From Bacteroidales bacterium UBA1711 (GTDB taxonomy: Bacteria; Bacteroidota; Bacteroidia; Bacteroidales; P3), in contig DCJB01000088.1 of the NCBI GenBank assembly GCA_002317325.1, forward strand, positions 1-45,262: a DNA stretch of 45,262 nucleotides, written 5' to 3'. This document shows, piece by piece, positions 8,465 to 16,281 of the stretch (position 1 is its first letter; the number at the start of each line of letters is the position of its first letter). The position numbers and the translations under genes are program-made. Below the pieces are notes generated by a model, which saw only the letters and a list, made by a program, of their open reading frames with translations, was not told the DNA's origin and ran no database searches.

Positions 8465-8527
8465 GCGAGGGACTCCGCCCACTGAGGGCAGTGTCCCTCG
8501 CTCCTTTTCTGACTGCGGGCGGAGTCC
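8465..8527 (+). ncRNA. Candidate structured RNA element
   Basis: GCGAGGGA (8465-8472) pairs with TCCCTCGC (8494-8501), and inside it CACTG (8480-8484) pairs with CAGTG (8489-8493) around a 4-nt loop. The 7-nt bulge CTCCGCC (8473-8479) is complementary to GGCGGAG (8518-8524), giving a pseudoknot. As a competing fold, GGACTCCGCCC (8470-8480) pairs perfectly with GGGCGGAGTCC (8517-8527). It is no riboswitch class I recognise. It could also be a DNA-level repeat element. Confidence 0.35.
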
Positions 8528-8614
8528 GCCCACAACCCCGCCACACAATTATTCGCCAGGAACTGCGTTATTATGCCGCTCCCCTCCCCACTCAAGCCCC
8601 CCCCCCATCTGTCA

Positions 8615-8649
8615 ATTCACCATTCACTGTTCACTGTTCACCATTCACA
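8615..8649 (+). repeat. (A/G)TTCACN heptad repeat, 5 copies
   Basis: Units at 8615, 8622, 8629, 8636 and 8643 read ATTCACC, ATTCACT, GTTCACT, GTTCACC and ATTCACA, the last unit being offset by one nt. They end 11 nt before the LD-carboxypeptidase ATG. They are the reverse complement of the GTGAANN family. Confidence 0.7.
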
Positions 8650-8660
8650 AACCCACCAAT

Positions 8661-9575
8661 ATGCTTCGACCTCCATACCTTCGCCGGGGCGACCTCGTGG
8701 CCATTGCCTCACCGGCACGCAAAGTGTCGCACGAAGAACTGCTGCCCGCCATCCGGCTCTTCGAGTCTTGGGGGCTGCGGGTGGCGCTGCCCGACCACCT
8801 GTTTGACAGCCACCACCAGTGGGCCGGCACCGACCAAACGAGAGCCGCCCTGATGCAGCGGCTCTTAGACGACCCTGAAGTGAAAGCCATCATCTGCGCC
8901 CGCGGAGGCTACGGGACGGTTCGGATTATTGACCAGCTGGATTTCTCAGCATTCATCCAGCACCCCAAATGGATTGTGGGCTACAGCGATATCACCGTCC
9001 TGCACAGCCACATATACAGGCACTGCGGAATAGAGACCCTCCACGCCATTATGCCCGTGAACATCACCACCGAGACCGCCGAGCAGCCCGCCCCCGCCAT
9101 CGCCACACTCCGACAGGCACTCTTCGGCGGCGAGGTGGACTGCCGCTTCGACTGCCACCCGCTCAACCGGGCCGGCGTGGGCGAAGGTCCGCTGGTGGGC
9201 GGGAATCTCTCCATCCTCTACAGCCTCTGCGGGTCGCCCTCGGCCATCGACACACGGGGAAAGATACTCTTCATCGAAGACCTCGACGAATACCTCTACC
9301 ACATCGACCGCATGATGCAGAACCTGAAACGCAACGGCTCACTTGCCCAACTGGCGGGGCTGGTTGTGGGACGGTTCTCGGATGTGCACGACAACGCCGT
9401 CCCCTTCGGCATGGACGCCGAAGAGATAATAAAGGCGTGCGTGGAGGAGTACGCCTACCCCGTGGCCTTCGGCTTCCCAGCCGGACATATCGGCACCGAG
9501 AACCGGGCGCTGTTCCTCGGACGAAAGGCAAGTCTTGAGACCAGCCGCACAGCGTGTTCGCTGCGTTTTTTTTAA
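8661..9575 (+). CDS. LD-carboxypeptidase (murein peptidase, S66)
   Basis: A 304-residue serine peptidase of family S66. It cleaves the L-Lys/mDAP-D-Ala bond of murein tetrapeptides during peptidoglycan recycling in the cytoplasm. Visible motifs are ARGGYGT (80-86), the nucleophile elbow GYSD (Ser109), FIEDLDE (catalytic Glu206 or Glu210) and PAGH (His276), giving the Ser-Glu-His triad of the family. No signal peptide is present, in keeping with LdcA. Start ATG 8661 gives the usual N-terminus MLRPPYLRRGDLVAIASPA. No clear promoter is seen; the upstream 318 nt hold repeats and a possible structured RNA. Confidence 0.9.
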   Translation: MLRPPYLRRGDLVAIASPARKVSHEELLPAIRLFESWGLRVALPDHLFDSHHQWAGTDQTRAALMQRLLDDPEVKAIICARGGYGTVRIIDQLDFSAFIQHPKWIVGYSDITVLHSHIYRHCGIETLHAIMPVNITTETAEQPAPAIATLRQALFGGEVDCRFDCHPLNRAGVGEGPLVGGNLSILYSLCGSPSAIDTRGKILFIEDLDEYLYHIDRMMQNLKRNGSLAQLAGLVVGRFSDVHDNAVPFGMDAEEIIKACVEEYAYPVAFGFPAGHIGTENRALFLGRKASLETSRTACSLRFF

Positions 9576-9593
9576 CACTTGGAAAAAAGTTCG

Positions 9594-9602
9594 TATCTTT
9601 GC
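9594..9602 (+). promoter_or_regulatory. -7 promoter box of deacetylase-like gene
   Basis: TATCTTTGC fits the consensus. It lies 22 nt before the ATG at 9624 and is preceded by TTGGAAAAAA (9579-9588), the same A-tract that precedes the C10 peptidase -7 box. The box overlaps an upstream in-frame TTG (9579), which rules that codon out as the start. Confidence 0.65.
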
Positions 9603-9623
9603 GCCGCCAAAAAGCAACAACAG

Positions 9624-10946
9624 ATGCTGCTCATATTCGTACCGAAACTGACCAACCGGCTGGGCTACACCATCAATGTGGTGATGCGGGACTTGCTGCA
9701 AACCGAGTTCGCCATCACCAACGATGCCAACAAGTTCCTCCAGCACCACGAAGCCAGTCTGTGCTATGGTTCCTATCGGATTGGCGGGGCGGAGGTGCCC
9801 TTCATCAAGTCGTGCCACCTGCTCTTTGAGACCGTCATAGAAGAGCAGAAATGCCGCTGTTTCGACTTCGACGGCACCCCGGCGATGTTCCCCGTCTTCG
9901 GAAAAGATGCCGCCCTTCCCTTCGACGTGTTCGCCGCCATCTTCTTTATGGTTTCGCGTTACGAAGAGTACCTGCCCCACCGTGCGGATGCCCACGGGCG
10001 GTTTCCTGCCTCAGAAAGCACCGCCTTCCGCCACGGCTTCCTCCAAAAAGCCGTCGTTGATAGGTGGGCGCTGCTCGTGAGGGACATCATACTGCGGCAT
10101 TATCCAGATACCGTATTCAAGCCCAAGACCTTCAACGTGGTGCAGACCATCGACATCGACTCGGCCTACTGCTACCGCCACAAAGGGCTCTTCCGCACCT
10201 CCATGGGCTGCCTGCGCGACGGCTTCAAGCGCCGCAACCCCAAAGAGGTGGTGCGTCGGCTGCGCGTGCTGTGCTGCAAAGAGGCCGACCCCTTCGACAC
10301 CTTCGACTACATCTTGGAACAGCAGGCCAAGCAGCAGCACGGCGACCTGATATTCTTCACCCTCATCGGCGACTACGGACTCTACGACAAACCCGCCTCA
10401 TACAACAACTACGCCTTCCGCAACTTGATACAACACCTCGGCGACTTTGCCAAAGTGGGGCTCCACGGCTCCTATTTCGCCGGCGAAGAGGCCGACCGGC
10501 TGAGTCGCGAGACCGAGCGGCTGGCAGACATACTCCACCGCCCCATCGTCCGCAACCGGTTCCACTTCCTCCGTTTCACCCTGCCCAACACCTACCGGCT
10601 GCTGGTGCAGCACGACATACGGCACGACTACAGCATGGGGTTTGCCGACCAGCCGGGATTCCGCTGCGGCACCAGCTGCGAAATTCCGTTCTACGACCTC
10701 GGAAGCGACCAGGAAACCCCGTTGCACATCCACCCACTCGTGGTGATGGACACCACCCTCAAGTCCCACCTCGGACTATCGACCGAGGAATCCAAACAGA
10801 CCATCCACGCCATAGCCGACGAGGTGAGGGCGACAAACGGCACATTCTGCTGCCTGTTCCACAACCAAAACCTCTGCGACGACTTCGGCTGGGAAGGCTG
10901 GCGAGAGGTGTATGAAGACACACTATCCTATGTGTGCAGAAATTAG
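9624..10946 (+). CDS. Polysaccharide deacetylase-like protein (DUF7033-type)
   Basis: A 440-residue protein of a Bacteroidota family usually annotated as polysaccharide deacetylase. The NodB-like part starts near residue 170 with TIDIDSAYCY (acidic metal-site candidate). GLHGSYFA supplies a histidine-containing motif, RHDYSMGFADQPGFRCGTS resembles the catalytic arginine loop, and PLVVMDTTL and FHNQN close the fold. The first 150 residues resemble the N-terminal domain often fused to this family. No signal peptide is visible, so a cytoplasmic role in glycan or O-antigen building is more likely than action on cell-wall chitin-like polymers. Substrate unknown. The KdsC-type gene starts 28 nt downstream. 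Confidence 0.7.
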   Translation: MLLIFVPKLTNRLGYTINVVMRDLLQTEFAITNDANKFLQHHEASLCYGSYRIGGAEVPFIKSCHLLFETVIEEQKCRCFDFDGTPAMFPVFGKDAALPFDVFAAIFFMVSRYEEYLPHRADAHGRFPASESTAFRHGFLQKAVVDRWALLVRDIILRHYPDTVFKPKTFNVVQTIDIDSAYCYRHKGLFRTSMGCLRDGFKRRNPKEVVRRLRVLCCKEADPFDTFDYILEQQAKQQHGDLIFFTLIGDYGLYDKPASYNNYAFRNLIQHLGDFAKVGLHGSYFAGEEADRLSRETERLADILHRPIVRNRFHFLRFTLPNTYRLLVQHDIRHDYSMGFADQPGFRCGTSCEIPFYDLGSDQETPLHIHPLVVMDTTLKSHLGLSTEESKQTIHAIADEVRATNGTFCCLFHNQNLCDDFGWEGWREVYEDTLSYVCRN

Positions 10947-10974
10947 ACGCTGCACCCCCAAACTCCACCCAAAC

Positions 10975-11514
10975 ATGATAAACTACAAAGAGAAACTGAG
11001 CAACATTCGAGCCTTCGTGTTCGACTTCGACGGCGTGATGACCGACGGCAGCGTGTGGACCTACGCCGACGGAGAGACCGTCCGCTGCGGCAACACCAAA
11101 GACGGCTACGCCCTCCAATACGCCGTGAAACGGGGCTATACCATCGCCGTAATCTCCGGCGCCCGCTCGCTGAGTATCGACCATCGCATGGCCTCCCTCG
11201 GCGTGGCGCACTGCTACACGGGCTGCTCCAACAAGATGGAAACCTACAGGCGGTTCCTTTCGGAGAACGGACTCGAGGAAAGCCAGGTTGTGTGCATGGG
11301 TGACGACATCCCCGACTATGAAATGATGGCCCACTGCGGCGTGGCAGCCTGCCCCGCCGACGCGGCCACAGAAATAAAAGAAATCAGCGACTATGTGTCT
11401 ATGTTTGACGGTGGGAGGGGCTGTGTTCGAGACATCATCGAACAAGTCCTCCGGCTTCAAGGCCAATGGTTCAATCCTGCAGCCTCGATCCAAACCGACG
11501 CACTAAGCTGGTAG
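10975..11514 (+). CDS. kdsC: KdsC-type HAD phosphatase
   Basis: A 179-residue HAD-superfamily phosphatase of the KdsC group, which removes phosphate from 3-deoxy-D-manno-octulosonate 8-phosphate in LPS inner-core synthesis. The nucleophile motif FDFDGVMTDG (Asp17, Asp19), the SGA motif after IAVI, a conserved lysine and the metal motif GDDIPDYEMM are all present. The protein has no cap domain, as in other KdsC enzymes. Start 10975 (MINYKEKL) follows the deacetylase stop by 28 nt; an in-frame ATG at 10912 would overlap the upstream gene. The C-terminal 20 residues are unconserved in look. A related sugar-phosphate phosphatase remains possible. Confidence 0.8.
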   Translation: MINYKEKLSNIRAFVFDFDGVMTDGSVWTYADGETVRCGNTKDGYALQYAVKRGYTIAVISGARSLSIDHRMASLGVAHCYTGCSNKMETYRRFLSENGLEESQVVCMGDDIPDYEMMAHCGVAACPADAATEIKEISDYVSMFDGGRGCVRDIIEQVLRLQGQWFNPAASIQTDALSW

Positions 11515-11572
11515 TTTAATAATCAGGTCCGGCGGAAACAGGCGCCCCGTCGGCCACAATACTTTTCGCCCT

Positions 11573-12487
11573 ATCAAAAAAAGTGTTCTTTTCCTATTGC
11601 TTATTTGTTGTGCTTTCCGCATTCTGGCCCAGAGCGACAGCACCCCTCCGGCCGAGGACTCGAAGGTGCTAACCATGCGCGGAACCTACTATGCCGACAG
11701 ATTTGTGGGCCACAAGACCTCGAATGGGGAAGTCTTCCGCCAAAACCAATACACGGCCGCCCATCGCACCCTGCCGTTTGGCACCTACCTGCTGGTGACA
11801 AACCCGCACAACGGTCTGCAGGTGGTGGTGCGGGTCAACGACCGCTGCCCCGTCCGGGGAGTGCTCGACATGACCAAAATAGCGACGTATGCCCTCGGCA
11901 TGAGGGGGACGCAGAACGTTGAAGTCCGAACCCTCGCCCCCACGATGGGGGAATACCTGTGGGGGAGACAAGACACCACCGCACTCACCGCCGAGGCCCA
12001 CCTCGCCTTCCGCGACAAGTCCCGCCACAAGCGTATCTCGCCCTACGAGCAAAAGACTATTGACGAGAAGCCCCCATCATTCAGAAAGGCCAGCCCCGCC
12101 GTCCTCGACAATAAACCAGCCGAAAAGCCCGCCGATACGGCAGTTGCGACCGCAGCCAAACCCATTGTTGTGAGGAGCCGGCCCGCCGTGGTCATCACGA
12201 GCGAACCTCTTCCGCCCAGCGAACCTGCCACGCCGCCAGACACGGCAGTCATCCAGCGCTACGACATAGAACTATGCACCGTAGGGTCGAACAAGTCGGC
12301 CTTGAGAGAAATCAACCGACTCCCCAAAGAGCTCCAAGAAAAAGTAACCCTACACTACAACCAGTACAACAGGCAGGTGAGAATCATCATCTCCCTGAAC
12401 TGCCTGCGCAGCGAGGCTGTGCGGACGCTGGCACAAATAGCCGACAACTACCCCGAAAGCATAATCATCCCAACCAGCAGTCGTTAG
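11573..12487 (+). CDS. rlpA: RlpA-like septal ring lytic/peptidoglycan protein
   Basis: An exported protein of about 304 residues with a double-psi beta-barrel RlpA domain. It reads RGTYYADRFVGHKTSNGEVF, then TAAHRTLPFGT, VVVRVNDRCPVRG and LDMTKIATYALGM. After a proline/alanine/threonine-rich linker, the last 75 residues (YDIELCTVGSNKSALREINRL...) look like a SPOR-type domain that would bind denuded glycan at the septum. The frame is open from 11507 but contains no ATG, GTG or TTG before 11597. ATC at 11573 would give a perfect signal peptide (IKKSVLFLLLICCAFRILAQ), whereas TTG at 11597 removes its charged end. Either ATC is the start or the base is a sequencing error for ATG. Confidence 0.8.
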   Translation: MKKSVLFLLLICCAFRILAQSDSTPPAEDSKVLTMRGTYYADRFVGHKTSNGEVFRQNQYTAAHRTLPFGTYLLVTNPHNGLQVVVRVNDRCPVRGVLDMTKIATYALGMRGTQNVEVRTLAPTMGEYLWGRQDTTALTAEAHLAFRDKSRHKRISPYEQKTIDEKPPSFRKASPAVLDNKPAEKPADTAVATAAKPIVVRSRPAVVITSEPLPPSEPATPPDTAVIQRYDIELCTVGSNKSALREINRLPKELQEKVTLHYNQYNRQVRIIISLNCLRSEAVRTLAQIADNYPESIIIPTSSR

Positions 12488-12664
12488 CGATTTTCCTCAT
12501 AGCAGACTCCAATCGGGGGAGGCATACTTCGGCCCTCGCCGCAAGCACTCAAGGTCTGGTATATCAAGAGGCTAACCCGAGACCATCCATCTGCGGGCAA
12601 ACCGGCAAAAGAAACAAAAAAATAAAAAAAAGGAAAAAAAGTATCACAAGTAAATAATTATTGC

Positions 12665-12673
12665 TATCTTTGC
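12665..12673 (+). promoter_or_regulatory. -7 promoter box of the T9SS operon
   Basis: TATCTTTGC matches the consensus and lies 89 nt before the PorP/SprF start. No other -7 box of this quality was noticed before gldK, gldL, gldM or gldN, so this probably drives the whole porP-gldKLMN unit. Confidence 0.65.
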
Positions 12674-12762
12674 AAGTCAAAATATTGTTTGCTTACCCAG
12701 CGGAAAAGCAATGCCGTATCATATACACTAAACAGAACACTAAATAGTTACATGATAACAAA

Positions 12763-13791
12763 ATGAGTACACGCATGAAAATCGGATGGAGCAAAAAGCT
12801 GTCACTTTTAATGATAGCCTTGGCATTTTCATGTGTTGCCATAGCCCAACAAGAGCCTCAGTTCTCCCAGTATATGTTCAACAGGATGTCCTACAATCCG
12901 GGCTATGCCGGCAGTTCGGGCTCCATCTGCGCCTCGGCCATGTACCGCAACCAATGGATGGGACTCAAGTTAGACTCGCCCGCTTCCGGGGTCAGTGCAG
13001 GTTCGACACCCGTTGACATCTTGTTCACCTTCGATATGCCCGTCAAGTTCTTGCACGGCGGCATTGGTTTCACCTTCGTCTCCGACAAAATTGGCTATCG
13101 CAACAATATGCTCATCAACCTTGACTATGCTTTCCGCATGTTTTGGGGAAGCGGCAGCCTCTCGGCAGGTGTCGAGGTCAACTTAAACAACGCCTCTATC
13201 GATATGTCGAGCCTGAAAGGTTCCGATGGCTATTCCGGCTCGCCCAGCTCCATTTATAGCGGCACCGTGGACCCGCTCATCACCAAAGCCTCCTCGGCAT
13301 TCATGTTCGACGTGTCTGTGGGTGCCTACTACCAAGTGCCGGGGCAGTATTATGTCGGATTGTCGGTAAAGAACCTGTTGGGTTCTTCCAACAGCGAAAT
13401 AAACTTCAAGAACGCCAGGACCGTGTATGCCCTCGGCGGCTTCGACTGGACACCGTCCAACGCCCCCTCCATCCGCATCAAGCCCTCCGCAATGCTCAAG
13501 ACAGCCAACTTCAGCTATTTCCAGGCCGACCTATCATGTCTCATGGACTACAGGAATGTGTTTTGGATGGGTCTCGGCTACCGCGTACAGGACGCAGTAT
13601 CTGTCATGGCCGGCGTCCACTGGAAGAAACTCCATGTGGGCGTAGATTACGACTTCACCACAAGCAAACTCGGCTCCTTCAAGAGCGGGCGAAGTTTCGG
13701 CACATTGGAGCTCTTCCTCAAGTTCTGCTTCAAGGTGGTCATCCCACAGAAACCGCCAACCTCCTACGGCAACACCATCTACCTGCTATAG
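12763..13791 (+). CDS. PorP/SprF family T9SS outer-membrane protein
   Basis: A 342-residue exported protein with a signal peptide ending in AIAQQ. The start of the mature part, EPQFSQYMFNRMSYNPGYAGSSGS, is the hallmark of the PorP/SprF family. The rest is a 12-14-strand beta-barrel pattern ending in FKVVIPQ plus a short tail. In Flavobacterium and Porphyromonas such proteins anchor T9SS cargo (SprF with SprB) or the PorK/N ring to the outer membrane. Its place directly before gldKLMN matches the porP-K-L-M-N order of Porphyromonas. ATG 12763 is taken; ATG 12775 (MKIGWSKKLS) is an alternative giving a shorter signal peptide. Confidence 0.9.
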   Translation: MSTRMKIGWSKKLSLLMIALAFSCVAIAQQEPQFSQYMFNRMSYNPGYAGSSGSICASAMYRNQWMGLKLDSPASGVSAGSTPVDILFTFDMPVKFLHGGIGFTFVSDKIGYRNNMLINLDYAFRMFWGSGSLSAGVEVNLNNASIDMSSLKGSDGYSGSPSSIYSGTVDPLITKASSAFMFDVSVGAYYQVPGQYYVGLSVKNLLGSSNSEINFKNARTVYALGGFDWTPSNAPSIRIKPSAMLKTANFSYFQADLSCLMDYRNVFWMGLGYRVQDAVSVMAGVHWKKLHVGVDYDFTTSKLGSFKSGRSFGTLELFLKFCFKVVIPQKPPTSYGNTIYLL

Positions 13792-13875
13792 CCTTTGCTT
13801 GGAAGAACAAAACGAAACATTTTCTCAAAGAAAACGTATAATAAGCAAGTTAAATCGAAACAAAATACACGCAAT

Positions 13876-15252
13876 ATGAAGAAAATATTTTTCTTGGTAG
13901 CAGCCTCTGTCGTTTTGCTGGCAGGTTGCACCGCAACGTCAGAAAACGGAGAACTTATTGGCGTTCAGAACCGAGCCACATTTGAAGACATCGACCTGAA
14001 GGGAATGGTCTTCATCAACCAAGGCAACTTCAACATGGGCGCCGGGGTACAGAACAACACCTACGGCACGACAAGCCAGCCCCGCACCATGCAGGTCTCC
14101 TCGTTCTTCATGGATGAAACCGAGGTCACCAACAACGAATATCGCCAGTTCGTATATTGGGTGCTGGACTCCATAGCCCGTAAGGCCCTTGTCGATAACG
14201 GCGTTGAAGGCTACGCAATCGAGCAGAACGAGTACGGCGAAGACCTTGACTCCGCCATCCTCGACAAGAAAAAGAAAATTCATTGGAAGGATGCCGAAGT
14301 ACGCGAGGCTCTCACCGGCCTTTACGTCACCAAGGAGAATCAGGTCTATGGCCGCAAGGAACTGGATGTTTCGCAACTGAACTACACCTACACCTGGGTC
14401 GATTATGACAACCTCAATGGTGCTTCCAAGAAAAACTCTTCCTCTACCAATGAGTCCAAGAAGTATCAGGGCACTATGTACACCGCCCGACCGAGCGGCT
14501 TGAACAACCGTTCCGCCTTCGTGCATTACGAGAACGTGAACATCTACCCCGATACGCTCTGCTGGGTTCACGACTACACCTACAGCATGAACGATGATTA
14601 TACGCACAACTATTTCAGTTCAACCGCCTACGACAACTATCCCGTTGTCGGTGTCAGCTGGATTCAGACCCGTGCGTTCTGCAACTGGCGGAGCATGATT
14701 CTCAACCAGTACCTCGAGAGCATCAACTACCAGCGCATGAACGAATATCGTCTTCCCACTGAAGCCGAATGGGAGTTTGCCTCCCGCGGCGGCATCGCAG
14801 CTGAGAGCTACCCCTGGGGCGGACCCTACGTCAGAAACCCGAATGGTTGCTTCCTCGCCAACTATGAGCCGCTGAAAGGCGCCTACGATGACGACGGCGG
14901 CGTGCGCACATTGGTGGTCGGACACTATGCCCCCAACGATTACGGCCTGTACGATATGTCCGGCAACGTCTCCGAATGGTGCTTAGATGCCTTCAACGAA
15001 TCAACTTACCAGCAGGCCAACGCTCTGGCACCCTTCTACAACTACGAAGCCCAGCCCAACGACCCGAAAGCCATGAAACGTAAAGTGATTCGTGGCGGCA
15101 GCTGGAAAGACCAGAAATATTTCATCCAGGTTCAGACCCGCTCTTTCGAATATCAGGACACCAGCAAATGCTACATCGGTTTCCGCTGCGTGCAGCCTTA
15201 TATGGGTCGCGTGAAGGGTGATAACCTGAAGTCTGCCTCGAACATATACTAA
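13876..15252 (+). CDS. gldK: T9SS ring lipoprotein GldK/PorK
   Basis: A 458-residue lipoprotein that, with GldN, forms the periplasmic ring of the type IX secretion system. The signal MKKIFFLVAASVVLLAGC carries a lipobox with Cys18. The mature part has the formylglycine-generating-enzyme/C-type-lectin fold: FINQGNFNMG, DETEVTNNEYRQFV, LPTEAEWEFASRGG, GNVSEWC, IRGGSWKD and CYIGFRCV. The catalytic cysteine pair of true formylglycine enzymes is not evident, as expected for GldK. Start 13876 is chosen because the in-frame codon at 13795 would put 27 residues before the signal peptide. Its C-terminal RGGSW...GFR framework is the same fold element encoded by the DGR template at 43.4 kb. Confidence 0.94.
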   Translation: MKKIFFLVAASVVLLAGCTATSENGELIGVQNRATFEDIDLKGMVFINQGNFNMGAGVQNNTYGTTSQPRTMQVSSFFMDETEVTNNEYRQFVYWVLDSIARKALVDNGVEGYAIEQNEYGEDLDSAILDKKKKIHWKDAEVREALTGLYVTKENQVYGRKELDVSQLNYTYTWVDYDNLNGASKKNSSSTNESKKYQGTMYTARPSGLNNRSAFVHYENVNIYPDTLCWVHDYTYSMNDDYTHNYFSSTAYDNYPVVGVSWIQTRAFCNWRSMILNQYLESINYQRMNEYRLPTEAEWEFASRGGIAAESYPWGGPYVRNPNGCFLANYEPLKGAYDDDGGVRTLVVGHYAPNDYGLYDMSGNVSEWCLDAFNESTYQQANALAPFYNYEAQPNDPKAMKRKVIRGGSWKDQKYFIQVQTRSFEYQDTSKCYIGFRCVQPYMGRVKGDNLKSASNIY

Positions 15253-15328
15253 CCTAACAGCACAATCTCACAACTGAGAAAAGCAAAATAATACATCAAA
15301 AAGTAACACACACAAAAAAGAGAACATC

Positions 15329-16234
15329 ATGAGCTTTATTGACAATCTTGTACGCAGTAAGGGTTATAAGAACTTCATGGCCAAGCTATACGGATGGGGT
15401 GCGGCAGTCGTTATCATCGGAGCCTTGTTCAAAATCAACCACTGGCCCGGCGGTACCATCATGCTGATCATCGGTATGGGTACAGAGACCGTCATCTTCT
15501 TCCTCTCCGCATTTGAACCCCCACACGTGGAGTTTGACTGGACGCTCGTATATCCCCAGTTGGCAGGAATGCCCGAAGGCGAAGGACTGCCCGAGGGCGA
15601 AGGACTGCCCGAAGGCGAGGTTAGCGAGGGCGAAGAGTCAGTCGAAGGCGAAGATGGGATGGAAGGAACAGCACCAATCAAAGCCCCCATCAGCAACGAC
15701 CCCCTCACTGCACGTTTAGACAAGATGCTCGAAGAAGCCAACGTAACACCCGAACTCATTGAGCGACTGGGTCGCGGCATGGAGAACCTTGCCGAATCGG
15801 CACAAGCCATGAACGGAATGGCACAGGCCGCAGCCTCCACCGACAAGTTTGTAAGCAGTTTGGACCAGGCCGCCGAAGCCGTCAACAACCTCAAACAGGC
15901 AACCGAAGCCGTCAACACACTCACAACCATCTATCAGGAAACCGCAGCGGCGCTGACCAGCGGCGACGCATCCTACGCAGATGAAATGAAGAAGTTGGCC
16001 GGTAGCCTTGCATCTGTCAACGCCATGTACGAAATGCAGCTTCAGACCTCTACCAGCCAGTTAGAAGCCACTAAAGAGGTGGAAGAGCGCATACAGAGCA
16101 TGATGAACAACTTTGCCTCGTCGGCCGAAGGCGTCCTAAAGTACAAAGAACAGGTTGACGCACTGTCGCGCAAGGTTGCTGAACTCAACAACGTCTATGG
16201 CAATATGCTTGCCGCTATGCAGACCCGTATCTAA
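15329..16234 (+). CDS. gldL: T9SS motor protein GldL/PorL
   Basis: A 301-residue inner-membrane protein with two transmembrane helices near the N-terminus (GWGAAVVIIGALFKI and GTIMLIIGMGTETVIFFLSAF) separated by NHWPGG. This is the standard GldL layout, and it pairs with GldM as the proton-driven T9SS motor. The helix 1-2 region keeps the glutamate (GTETV) implicated in proton flow in GldL. Unusually, the cytoplasmic part begins with an acidic insertion of repeated PEGEGL units (about residues 82-110), encoded by an 18-nt tandem repeat. A long alpha-helical tail (LDKMLEEANVTPELIERLGRGMENL... to the C-terminus) follows. Confidence 0.94.
   Translation: MSFIDNLVRSKGYKNFMAKLYGWGAAVVIIGALFKINHWPGGTIMLIIGMGTETVIFFLSAFEPPHVEFDWTLVYPQLAGMPEGEGLPEGEGLPEGEVSEGEESVEGEDGMEGTAPIKAPISNDPLTARLDKMLEEANVTPELIERLGRGMENLAESAQAMNGMAQAAASTDKFVSSLDQAAEAVNNLKQATEAVNTLTTIYQETAAALTSGDASYADEMKKLAGSLASVNAMYEMQLQTSTSQLEATKEVEERIQSMMNNFASSAEGVLKYKEQVDALSRKVAELNNVYGNMLAAMQTRI
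15572..15643 (+). repeat. 18-nt tandem repeat in gldL
   Basis: Units at 15572-15589 and 15590-15607 differ at one base. The next two units (15608-15625, 15626-15643) are diverged. They encode PEGEGL, PEGEGL, PEGEVS and EGEESV. Confidence 0.8.
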
Positions 16235-16281
16235 TTAATCGTTATATCAAACTGTTCTAAATTAATCATTAATTAGATAGT

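Larger units (their letters stand above)
8343..8660. other. Intergenic region with heptad repeats and structured RNA
   Basis: There is no gene. Three GTGAANN heptads (8344-8364) begin one nt after the permease stop codon. A two-part hairpin lies at 8465-8501 with a possible long-range partner at 8517-8527. A run of ten C follows at 8597-8606. Five (A/G)TTCACN heptads (8615-8649) end just before the next start codon. Confidence 0.6.

Noticed and set aside
7287..8546. 419-codon - strand frame
   Set aside because: Antisense to the purine permease, with low-complexity Gly/His/Glu/Ala composition.
13876..15252. GldK as a second DGR target
   Set aside because: It shares the RGGSW...GFR framework but lacks the adenine-free homing sequence and the AAC-site pattern; the fold is shared, not the retroelement.
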